A stretch of 52,344 nt of DNA from CAYINU01 sp964364855 (GTDB lineage: Bacteria > Margulisbacteria > Marinamargulisbacteria > CAYINU01), in NCBI GenBank assembly GCA_964364855.1, contig CAYINU010000004.1, forward strand, positions 1 through 52,344, written 5' to 3'. Of the stretch, positions 28,209 through 35,678 are shown piece by piece. The stretch's first letter is position 1; each line of letters begins with the position of its first letter. The position numbers and the translations under genes were made by a program. Under the pieces are notes generated by a model that had not been told where the DNA came from, made no database searches, and was given only the letters and a program-made list of their open reading frames with translations.

Positions 28209-29322
28209 GGGCAGTCCTCAGCACACGATCCAGTGCCTCTTCCAGCTCGGGTATAGTCGCGATTTGCCGGGCCATCAGATAGTGCTTTTTGGCCTCATCA
28301 GGATGGTGGGCTAGTTCAAAAATGAAACCCAAGTAAAAATGGGGCTGAAAAACCCGGTCATAGGGGTTGGACTCCAACAGCATATCGTACACGGGTGTTT
28401 TTTCGGTCAGTACTTTTTGAAAGGCATCGTGTGCGGCCTGAAATTCCCGCCGCTGCAAGGCCGTTTTTCCCTTGATGAGATACAATTCCTTGCTCAGTTT
28501 GCCAAAGCGTTTTTCGATCAGCGAGACAATGCGCCGGACCCGGTCGTAGCGACCCTGATCCAGCAAAAAGCGGCATAGATAGTAATAGTGGTTCACTTTC
28601 CGCACGCCTTCTCTTAGGGCTCGTACGGATTTGATGTAATAGTGCATCGCCTTTTTGTTATCCGAGAGCTGGCGGTACCGCTCGGCCATCTGCAAATACA
28701 TATAGGCATGGTCCCGCCATTGGTGGGGAGGGGTCTCGTTTTCGATCTGCTCATAAATGCGGACGTAGTTGCGTACCTTGCGGTCATGCAGTGCGTCGTG
28801 CACACCCTGATAATTGCCCCAATGGTATATGGCCGCGCCGCGGATTTGGGTACGGATGCTAAGCTCCTCTGGCGGATAGCCTGCCAATGACTCGTGAATA
28901 CGATCGATGTAGTGATATCCCTGGTCCGTGCGAAACAGTTTTTCCCGGAAGTTACACAATACGTTTTTTTCGAATCCGTCCAACGTATTTTGATAAACCG
29001 GCAACCAAAAAATGGTGCGATCCGTGTGCTTTACCAGCCGTTCCAGTTTTTTTAGCGAACGGGTTGAAATATAGTCATCGGCATCCAAAAACAACACCCA
29101 GGGCGTCTTGATTTTGGCCAATAAGGCATTCCGCGCCGCAGCAAAGTCCGCGGTCCACTTGAACGCGTGCACCGTCACTCCCCTCTCCTGCAAAAACGCT
29201 TGTGTGCCATCGGTTGACCCCGTATCGAGCACAACGATAGGCAAGCCGGATTTGAGCAAGGGTGGCAACGTGTGAGCCAAGATAAATGTTTCGTTTTTGG
29301 CCAGCATGGCAATGGTGATCAT
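28201..29322 (-). CDS. Family 2 glycosyltransferase with C-terminal TPR-like repeats (373 aa)
   Basis: The N-terminal GT-A domain shows MLAKNE at residues 6-11, a VLDTGSTDGT nucleotide-binding loop (31-40) and an LDADD stretch (79-83) carrying the D-x-D metal-binding motif. From about residue 200 the chain consists of paired helices resembling tetratricopeptide repeats. GT2 enzymes of this layout transfer sugars from nucleotide donors, often to proteins, with the TPRs recognising the acceptor. The start overlaps the upstream stop by ATGA. Lying between structural genes of the train, it probably glycosylates one of their products, by analogy with flagellin glycosylation. The acceptor is not known. 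Confidence 0.85.
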   Translation of the reverse strand: MITIAMLAKNETFILAHTLPPLLKSGLPIVVLDTGSTDGTQAFLQERGVTVHAFKWTADFAAARNALLAKIKTPWVLFLDADDYISTRSLKKLERLVKHTDRTIFWLPVYQNTLDGFEKNVLCNFREKLFRTDQGYHYIDRIHESLAGYPPEELSIRTQIRGAAIYHWGNYQGVHDALHDRKVRNYVRIYEQIENETPPHQWRDHAYMYLQMAERYRQLSDNKKAMHYYIKSVRALREGVRKVNHYYYLCRFLLDQGRYDRVRRIVSLIEKRFGKLSKELYLIKGKTALQRREFQAAHDAFQKVLTEKTPVYDMLLESNPYDRVFQPHFYLGFIFELAHHPDEAKKHYLMARQIATIPELEEALDRVLRTAHG

Positions 29323-30296
29323 ACCGTTTCCCCCAGCGTCTGATCGGCTTGTTCGTAGTCCACTTTCTCACCGGGAATTTGATGAATTTTATGGATATCC
29401 TGCCCAACTTTGGTCATGCGCGCCAGAATGCGGTCCACGTATAGTTTAAGCTTATCGATTTGTTTTTTAATATCGGATTTGGTCAATGTCTCAACCGGCC
29501 CGCTCACCCAGTGCCGACGCGCACCTGGCTTGGGATCATCCAGCACGAAATGGATTTGGTATTCCTTGTAGTTTAGGTCATTTTGAAGCGGCATCAAAAT
29601 CTTCTGATATTGTTCGGCTTGGATATGCAGAATCGACTCCGGGCCATAGCACTCTTGCTTGGTTAGTTTCTGAACTTGTTCCATGAGGGTTTTTCGAACC
29701 TGCAAAAAGGTACGTTTTCTTCTGCGGTCCCGTCTGGAACTGGAAAAAATATCAACCAAAGCCAAATTATATTCGTTTTGGTCAAACAAGGCTTTGTTTT
29801 CAGCCAAGGCCTCGTCCAAGGCCTCTCGTTGGAGTTTGCCCAAGTCATCCGGAGTCGCGCCCAGCTTGAGCAGCAGCGTCATATCGCGACCTGCCCGCAA
29901 GGCCGCAAATTTGGCCAACAGCAAATTCATGGACCGGGAGGCCTTAAAACTTTCCTTGTATCGCTGACGAAGGGCTTCCAAATTATCCGCAAACCCGATC
30001 AGAAAAGACAAAGATCGCCATACCGCGGACGCATTGAACTTAAACGTCTCCAAAATCCCGGATGCCAGGTGGTCCTGAGCCTGGATTGTATACTGCCCCT
30101 GCTCGTCCTTATTCCAAGCCAGCCCCGCCTGCTTCATCTGCTCCATCGGGTGGATACGCGCCTGGTCTTTAAACGCGTCGAGCTGTGCCTGTTGCTCGGT
30201 TTGACTCTGTTTTTTTTCGGCCTCTGTGGGCGTAGCGCTATGCGAACGCCGGGCACCGTTGAGGTACGAAGAAGGCGAAAAAGAAAACTCGCTCAT
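29319..30296 (-). CDS. Helical protein of unknown function (325 aa)
   Basis: A Ser-rich start (MSEFSFSPSS) and a polar Gln-rich segment lead into a mostly helical, basic protein with coiled-coil character near the middle and the C-terminus. There is a run of Arg/Lys near residue 190 (SSSRRDRRRKR). No signal peptide or clear membrane helix is visible. The start, ATG at 30296, has a strong GGGAGGG ribosome binding site. It lies 21 bases after the preceding gene and overlaps the glycosyltransferase by 4 bases. No family is recognised. The Ser-rich N-terminus without a cleavable signal would be compatible with type III export, but this is weak evidence. Confidence 0.75.
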   Translation of the reverse strand: MSEFSFSPSSYLNGARRSHSATPTEAEKKQSQTEQQAQLDAFKDQARIHPMEQMKQAGLAWNKDEQGQYTIQAQDHLASGILETFKFNASAVWRSLSFLIGFADNLEALRQRYKESFKASRSMNLLLAKFAALRAGRDMTLLLKLGATPDDLGKLQREALDEALAENKALFDQNEYNLALVDIFSSSRRDRRRKRTFLQVRKTLMEQVQKLTKQECYGPESILHIQAEQYQKILMPLQNDLNYKEYQIHFVLDDPKPGARRHWVSGPVETLTKSDIKKQIDKLKLYVDRILARMTKVGQDIHKIHQIPGEKVDYEQADQTLGETV

Positions 30297-30317
30297 AAAC
30301 GCCCTCCCGGCGAGTCA

Positions 30318-33109
30318 TCACTCGCTTTTCTGATCACGCTCACGCTCAAGCCTGCGGAGCTCATCTGCCACTTTTTGACTGTGCTCACGTTCTTGTGCTT
30401 CCCGCCGGCGCGCAGCTTCAAAAGTCTGGGCACTTTGCCGATTCCGCCCATCTTCTTCAGCGACGGCCCGTTGCTCTGCTGCTTCCTCTTCTTTTTTTTC
30501 GGCTTCCTTCTGATCATAGCGGTCCACTTCACGCCGATACTCGGTCTGTCGGTTCCAGTTATACGCCGCTGTCATCAATTGTTCCTCAGCCACCCCTTGA
30601 CGAGAAATGTAGGTGAAGGCCGCCCCGGAAAACGCGGGGTTTTCCTGCACCTCAGGAACTTGACCGCGCCATCGTGTCTGGCTGCCGATCGGGGCTGCGG
30701 GAAACAAGTGTCCCCGCGCATCCGAATGAACATAGTAAGCGTTAAGCCGATTGGCTGAAAATGCACGGTCAAAATTGACGGATTGAATGGTACCTGTAGT
30801 CGTGTTCAACGCATATTCATCACCGTCCGGGAACGGCACGGCAACGGTCATCATGGCATTTGCATCCGTATTGCGGCCTTGTCCGTCCAAAATAGGAGGA
30901 CGTTCCGCAACCATCACAGGTGGCTGACGCCGTCCTTTGTCAAATGCATAGCCCACCCCGGTTCCGGCCATCGTCACATAGCCATCATACATAGGCATGG
31001 TGTTATCGGTAGTCAGAATGCTATGGGGAATAAAGTCCCAAGACAGATCATTAAATCCGGTTTTGGAGCCCAAAGACGCGGTATCAAACCCCAAAATAGG
31101 GGTACGCATTTTTTCCGCGCCGGAGTCCCGAGATGGACTACGAAGCAACTCGGCAATGGGTGCCAGTAGGTTTACGGCCTTGAGGCCTTTTTTTGAAATA
31201 TCCTGCATCGTTTCGGTCAGGTTCGCAAAGTTACCGTTGGCCGGAATTTTTCTGGCCTCTTCAAATACGGCGAATTGTTTTTGGTAGAGGGTTTCTAACT
31301 TACGCTTGATTTCGATGTGGTTGTTTGCCGACATATCGGTCGATTCGGAGGAAAGATCATTATAGGCATCTTGGGCGTCTTTGACTGCTTTCCCCAACCC
31401 ACGGTCATAGCCTGTTGCCGCCCCACCCAGATCCGCCAATTGCCTCTCGATTTCACGTTTTCTACTGAGCGGCGTAGACGAGCTGGCAGCTTCCTGGTTT
31501 AAGATGGATACATAGTGGTCATAAGCGGCCTTTGGCGCGGCACTCACGGTACCCAGCGCCAGCTCATCCATCATATATTTAAAGCCCGCCTTAACCGCAG
31601 CCCGTTGGAACAGCATCGCCTCCGGTCCCTCGGTATAGGAGGTACTAGCAACCCTTACAGTGACTCCGCCAGACTCTGTCTTTGTAACCGCGCCCCACCC
31701 GTAACTGTCGTTTGCTAGGGTATCAAAGGCGTTAAATGTCGTATGGGCCGTTTCAAAAAGCAGCATATTGTAAAACGAGGCCGTCGGATCGGTTTGCTTC
31801 GCCACGGTATCGTACCAGTTTTTGATGGACTCCGATTGACGGCGCGTGACTTTGAGCATCTGATCCCAGTCAGAGGCAGATGCGGTTTTGGTCATGACAC
31901 GCAAAACCGAGCCGGTGGGTACGTTCGCATAGTCGGACGCGTCCAACTCGGCCACTGATAAAGAGGATCCCGCCGGCGCCTCCAGGGGAAGATGTTTGGC
32001 AGGCCCCAATATCCGCCGATAGGCTTCCAGCACCCGCCGTTTGCTTTCTAGTAACGATTTTAGAAAATAGTAAAACTTTTCGCCATCCGGCACGCCATTG
32101 GCAATCGTGTCCGAGTCGCGGATCGCGCTCTCTAATCCTAAGTCTTTGTTTTTTACCCATTTGGACCAGGCACCAGACTGAATGATTTCAAAATAATTGG
32201 GCGCTTGGGTTTCGACGGTATCCTTCAAATAGGGATGGGCACCACCGGCACCGAAATTTTCCCAAATGTCGGGGTGAGCCGCGTCGACGACCCACGTTCC
32301 AGAAAAGGGATTGACCACGACATGTGGGATCCCAGAAACGTTATGAAAACCATCTCTGTCAAAACCAAACTTATTGTCCTTCATCAGAACGGCCTGACGA
32401 CTAATCGTGTCCATCACCTGATTGAGCTTGTTCCAATCTGCAGCCACGGCAGCCGCACCCTCAGTATCGACGGCAAATGCGGAGTTATATCCCGAAGACA
32501 CGCCAAAGTCCCACTTCGACCGATTGCTATCGGAAATCTCCAAACTGTTCCACGTGTTTAAGGTATTGTATTGGGGATTCTCGTACCCACCCGCAATACC
32601 ACGAAAAGGATTGATATTATCCAAACGGCCATAGCTGGTTCCCTCGTAGGAATACCCACCCAAGATAGGGGTTGAAGAGTGTATGGAGCTGAAACGCCCG
32701 TGCCCATAATAATTCCCGCGGCCATCGTTGCCAAAGCTCCCGTGGATGTCGTTGTCATCTGCAAAATATCGCGCAACCAAGTTCGGGATTTCCGGAAGGC
32801 CAGGAATAAAATTCCGGGCAGGTGCCGGCAATTCCGGACTGAGGTTCTCGCTGTCCGGGCGAAGCGCCAAAAAGTGCGCATCCGTCCACCATGCAAAGTT
32901 ATTTTGCAAAAAACCCTGATAATACGACCCTGTCATTCCTTTTGCAGGATCGTTGGCAATGAGAGCCACGCGTTCCGGAGAGAAAAACTTGAGCAACTCC
33001 GTCCCGAAATGGGTGGTTACCGTCGCGGCTTTAAAGGCATCCGCATTACCGGTTTCTTTTACCTGCGGCGGGGGGGGGCGATTGGAAAAAAGACGGGGCG
33101 AAGTCCCAT
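30318..33109 (-). CDS. Large unknown protein (~930 aa), frame interrupted at a C9 tract
   Basis: The long open frame (892 codons from a TTG at 32996) has no ribosome binding site at its apparent start, and coding-like sequence continues upstream in frame without any start codon. An ATG at 33109, with AAGGTGG upstream, begins MGLRPVFFPIAP in another frame and meets a stop after 16 codons. Adding one C (or removing two) in the nine-C tract at 33070-33078 joins them into a ~930-residue protein. So the gene is either phase-variable, frameshifted, or the tract is miscounted in the assembly. The protein is rich in Tyr, Asn, Gly and Trp in its first 300 residues, helical in the middle, and ends in a ~100-residue highly charged coiled coil. 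No domain is recognised. A structural or exported role fits. Confidence 0.75.
33070..33078. repeat. Nine-base homopolymer (G on plus, C on coding strand)
   Basis: A run of nine identical bases sits about 11 codons into the coding frame of the ~930-residue protein. At length nine the frame from the good start stops six codons after the residue preceding the tract. At ten or seven the full protein is made. Homopolymers of this kind near a start codon are classical sites of slipped-strand phase variation, and also classical sites of assembly error. Confidence 0.8.
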
Positions 33110-33143
33110 GGCTATTCCACCTTTTCTGAAGGAAGATCTCGCA

Positions 33144-33440
33144 CTAGCTAAAGTTACCCAAGCGGCTTTCTAGCTTTTTAACCATATCTAATGCTTCTGT
33201 CACGGTCGATAAGCGGGTACTTAACAAATTAACAGCGATACCAAAACCACTGGCGCCTGACAATGTCGACAAATCATACTCGTTACTATCCACTGTTACC
33301 TTGCCGCTGCCTTGGGCAAGCTTGAGCGCGGCATCTTGCAAGACGCCGATCAATGACTCGACACCTTGCGTAACCGAATTAAACAAATCAGCGTGGGTCA
33401 AAGCGGATTGACGAAATTGAATGTTTTCTGAAATTGACAT
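33144..33440 (-). CDS. Small helical protein, second gene of the train (98 aa)
   Basis: The product starts MSISENIQFRQS and consists of an N-terminal helix, a short polar middle (VTVDSNEYDL) and a long C-terminal amphipathic helix with a leucine heptad ending KKLESRLGNFS. It has no signal peptide. ATG at 33440 is chosen over the longer frame because AAAGGAGG lies just before it. The size, helix-turn-helix shape and strong ribosome binding site are what one expects of an abundant self-assembling subunit, such as needle, rod or filament proteins of export machines, but there is no recognisable motif. A GC-rich hairpin separates it from the gene before it. Confidence 0.8.
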   Translation of the reverse strand: MSISENIQFRQSALTHADLFNSVTQGVESLIGVLQDAALKLAQGSGKVTVDSNEYDLSTLSGASGFGIAVNLLSTRLSTVTEALDMVKKLESRLGNFS

Positions 33441-33480
33441 GTGGAGTTCCTCCTTTCTTTTAGAAATTAAAACGCCCAAC

Positions 33481-33502
33481 GGGGGAGGGCTCGCCCTCCC
33501 CC
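33481..33502 (-). terminator. Perfect GC hairpin between the first two genes of the train
   Basis: Two 10-base arms, GGGGGAGGGC and its exact complement, are separated by only two bases. On the minus strand the hairpin follows the first gene's stop by 19 bases. The T-rich stretch comes 8 bases after it and is short (TTTTAATTT), so it is not a textbook terminator. A partial terminator or an RNA-protecting structure would leave the first gene more abundant than the rest. Confidence 0.6.
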
Positions 33503-33521
33503 ATCGAAGCCAACGCTATGT

Positions 33522-33884
33522 CTATGAAGACATGCGTTTACCGCCTTCCTTAACGGCGTTAATCACAAGGGTAGCGGCAGATTTGCCAACTTCCAGAACA
33601 GCCGTGGCTGTCGATACTTCCAGACCGGTCTTGGAATAGAATTCCAAGTTACCTTCCTGGGATTTGTTCGTGGTCGTGTCCGTAAAAGCCGTTGCCGTCG
33701 CACTAGGGCCTTTGAGCATCTTGGCAATGGCCTCGTCGGCCGGTTCCGCCAGCTTGGCTACCAGTCCAGAGGTGGCACCGGCAAGCGTAATATCAATTTC
33801 TTTCCCCACATCACCAGTCCCTTTGGCCACGTCACCGCTTTCGAACGTCTTTCCTGATGAGTCTTTAAAATATTCAAATGGCAT
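33522..33884 (-). CDS. Small Ala/Thr/Gly-rich protein, first gene of the train (120 aa)
   Basis: The product begins MPFEYFKDSSGK, is rich in Ala, Thr, Gly and Val, has a helical central segment (about residues 40-60) and ends with a helical, basic tail (VINAVKEGGKRMSS). There is no signal peptide, no cysteine and no obvious enzymatic motif. ATG at 33884 is preceded by GGAGG at ideal spacing; a TTG four codons earlier overlaps that site and is rejected. Its place as first gene, its strong translation start and a hairpin directly after it suggest a highly expressed structural or secreted protein. No family is recognised. Confidence 0.8.
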   Translation of the reverse strand: MPFEYFKDSSGKTFESGDVAKGTGDVGKEIDITLAGATSGLVAKLAEPADEAIAKMLKGPSATATAFTDTTTNKSQEGNLEFYSKTGLEVSTATAVLEVGKSAATLVINAVKEGGKRMSS

Positions 33885-33908
33885 TTTTTCCTCCAAATTT
33901 AAGTAAGT

Positions 33909-33934
33909 AAAGTAAGCGCCTTTGTGCTTACTTT
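33909..33934 (-). promoter_or_regulatory. Leader hairpin upstream of the minus-strand train
   Basis: Nine-base complementary arms (AAAGTAAGC and GCTTACTTT) flank an eight-base loop, 25 bases before the first start codon and ahead of its ribosome binding site. The structure would form in the 5' untranslated RNA. It may stabilise the message or tune initiation. The arm sequence AAGTAAG also recurs next to it. Confidence 0.55.
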
Positions 33935-33945
33935 TGAAAAATCAT
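33928..33945 (-). other. Possible five-codon leader peptide (MIFQK) ending inside the leader hairpin
   Basis: An ATG at 33945 opens a frame of five codons whose stop lies in the first arm of the leader hairpin. A purine-rich GGGAGGTGG lies upstream but about 12-14 bases away, rather far. If translated, a ribosome at the stop would block the hairpin, a simple attenuator-like arrangement. Chance occurrence is quite possible. Confidence 0.2.
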
Positions 33946-33990
33946 TTTTTACGGTTCCACCTCCCTTGCAATTTTTATCTAACAGCAAGA

Positions 33991-33998
33991 GTATCGGC
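33991..33998 (-). promoter_or_regulatory. Possible flagellar-type (sigma-28-like) -10 element GCCGATAC
   Basis: GCCGATAC on the minus strand differs from the flagellar sigma consensus GCCGATAA by one base and lies about 107 bases before the first gene of the train. The matching -35 element (TAAA type) is not present at the usual distance, so the call is weak. It is noted because the train contains a flagellar hook homologue. Confidence 0.2.
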
Positions 33999-34044
33999 AC
34001 CCTTTTTTTAATAGATGCATTGAAAAAACTAAATTGATTACACT

Positions 34045-34075
34045 TTGACAGACCTATGGCGCAAACGGCTAGAAT
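34045..34075 (+). promoter_or_regulatory. Candidate sigma-70-type promoter for the rightward genes
   Basis: TTGACA at 34045-34050 and TAGAAT at 34070-34075 are separated by 19 bases, slightly longer than ideal. Transcription would start only a few bases before the ATG at 34088, which has no ribosome binding site, so the first message may be nearly leaderless. Confidence 0.4.
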
Positions 34076-34087
34076 GCAAACAGCCCG

Positions 34088-34669
34088 ATGCTAAATCCCG
34101 TCGAAACCCTTGTGGACCTCTATACCGCCGAAGAATGGGACACGCTTCTGGCCGCTCTGGCCAACGTGGAAATCAGCACCGACCCCCTCCCCGTCGAAGA
34201 CTTATTGCAGATCTATGAGGATACGACCTGGACCGTGTTGCAGGAGGCCATCCTACAGGTTTTGTTGGTTCGCCTATTTGAAATCGGGCCTCAGCTCATC
34301 GACATCTACACCACGACAGACAGCTGGACCTTGCAGGGCCTGATCGTAGCGTTGTTTTGTCTGCGACCTTCCCCTCGCTTTTTTCCGTTTTTGGTCACCG
34401 AATACCTGATGACCCCACCCTTTCGCGATTTTATTAAACAAAATGCCTTCAGCGACCCCACCGCCACGTTGCTGAGCCTGGCAGACTATGTTGAAACCCG
34501 CGATCTGAATGCCCAACAAGAAGCCATCCTGATGGACGTGCTGGACACGATCCCCGAACTGATTTACGCCGAAAATGCCCCCACCTTGCGGTTTATGAAA
34601 ATTGCAGACCTGTACCATCTGGCCCGCGCCCGCCACATCAAGGCCATGCCCCGGGAGTCCCAGCCGTGA
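34088..34669 (+). CDS. Unknown helical-repeat protein (193 aa)
   Basis: The acidic, Leu-rich protein appears to be made of helix pairs (for example LLAALANVEIS, then LQEAILQVLLVRLFE) reminiscent of HEAT repeats, with no signal peptide or clear membrane segment. I recognise no family. The start is ATG at 34088 just downstream of a possible promoter. Its stop overlaps the GTG of the next gene by four bases, so the two are translationally coupled. A role alongside the oxidoreductase is inference. Confidence 0.75.
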   Translation: MLNPVETLVDLYTAEEWDTLLAALANVEISTDPLPVEDLLQIYEDTTWTVLQEAILQVLLVRLFEIGPQLIDIYTTTDSWTLQGLIVALFCLRPSPRFFPFLVTEYLMTPPFRDFIKQNAFSDPTATLLSLADYVETRDLNAQQEAILMDVLDTIPELIYAENAPTLRFMKIADLYHLARARHIKAMPRESQP

Positions 34670-35589
34670 GCCGATTAAAAGTCGGCGTCATCGGTCTGGG
34701 AAATATGGGGCGCCACCATGTGCGCATCTACAGTGAGCTGCCCAGTGTCGAGCTGGTGGCCGTTTGCGACCCCATTGCCAGGCAAGCCCAGCAATTCGCA
34801 TCCCGGTATGGCTGTCAGGCCTATACCGATACCGACACCTTTTTAAGGGCCTCGGGTGTGCAGGCCATCAGCATCACCTCCCCCACCAGCACGCATTTCG
34901 CCCTGGCCCGCTCCGCTTTGATGGCCGGCATCCATGTCTTGGTCGAAAAACCCATCAGCGAAACCGTGGCCGAAGCCGATGCGCTTATCGACTTGGCCAC
35001 TGAAAAACAGCTCACTTTGACCGTGGGCCATATCGAACGTTTCAACCCTGCCATCGTGGCGCTGCTAACACGGGTTCGCCAAGATGTTTTGGGGTCTATC
35101 ACCAGTTTGCTAGGGCGACGTGCCAGCCCGATGCCGACCCAGATCCAAGATGCCAATGTCATGATCGACTTGGCGGTGCACGACATTGACATTTTCTGTG
35201 CCCTCTTTGGCGCTGTACCCACCGAAGTGATAGGCAGCACGGGCCGGGCCCTGATTTCGGACCGCGAGGATCATGCCGAACTGTTCCTGCGCTACCCCAG
35301 CGGCAGCGCCTATTTGGCAGTCAATTGGATCACGCCCGTCAAAATCCGCACCCTGGCCGTTACCGGCAGCAAAGCCTATGCCGAAGTCAACTATATCGAC
35401 CAAACCCTCACCCTATGGAAGACGGATGGGACGGCCGAGGTCATCTCCGTCGACAGGCAGGAGCCAATCCGGCTGGAATTGGCCCATTTCGTGGACTGTG
35501 TTTTGCATCAAAAACCGCCTGCTGTTTCGGCAACAGATGGCCGAAACGCCCTGTCTATCGCCCTAAAAACGCTGGACCAGTTGGTCTGA
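34666..35589 (+). CDS. Gfo/Idh/MocA-family NAD(P)-dependent oxidoreductase (307 aa)
   Basis: The N-terminal Rossmann fold carries GLGNMG (residues 10-15), the family EKP motif is at residues 94-96 and is followed by a GHIERFNP segment, and DLAVHDIDI gives the conserved C-domain Asp and His. These enzymes oxidise or reduce hydroxyl groups on sugars, inositols or related compounds, and many act in nucleotide-sugar or lipopolysaccharide sugar synthesis. The substrate cannot be read here. The start is GTG at 34666, overlapping the upstream stop. The length is normal to slightly short for the family. Confidence 0.9.
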   Translation: MSRLKVGVIGLGNMGRHHVRIYSELPSVELVAVCDPIARQAQQFASRYGCQAYTDTDTFLRASGVQAISITSPTSTHFALARSALMAGIHVLVEKPISETVAEADALIDLATEKQLTLTVGHIERFNPAIVALLTRVRQDVLGSITSLLGRRASPMPTQIQDANVMIDLAVHDIDIFCALFGAVPTEVIGSTGRALISDREDHAELFLRYPSGSAYLAVNWITPVKIRTLAVTGSKAYAEVNYIDQTLTLWKTDGTAEVISVDRQEPIRLELAHFVDCVLHQKPPAVSATDGRNALSIALKTLDQLV

Positions 35590-35624
35590 GCGCAACTGTT
35601 TGTCAAAGCCATTTAACGGGTGGT

Positions 35625-35640
35625 AAACTTCCGGAAGTTT
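35625..35640. promoter_or_regulatory. Perfect 16-base palindrome upstream of metK
   Basis: AAACTTCCGGAAGTTT is an uninterrupted inverted repeat in the 89-base gap before metK, ending 38 bases before its ATG. With no loop it fits a dimeric repressor operator better than a terminator, although a T-rich stretch follows. No matching transcription factor is identified. Confidence 0.45.
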
Positions 35641-35678
35641 GTCACTTTTTCTATCACGTTTTATCAAAGGAATAACCC

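Noticed and set aside
30318..32996. TTG at 32996 as the true start of the large unknown gene
   Set aside because: No ribosome binding site, and in-frame coding-like sequence continues upstream to the C9 tract; the ATG at 33109 is far better.
33144..33440. Type III needle protein identity for the 98-residue protein
   Set aside because: Size and helix-turn-helix shape fit, but no needle-family sequence signature is visible.
33975..34010. Sigma-54 promoter for the minus-strand train
   Set aside because: GG and GC doublets are present but separated by 13 bases instead of the required 10.
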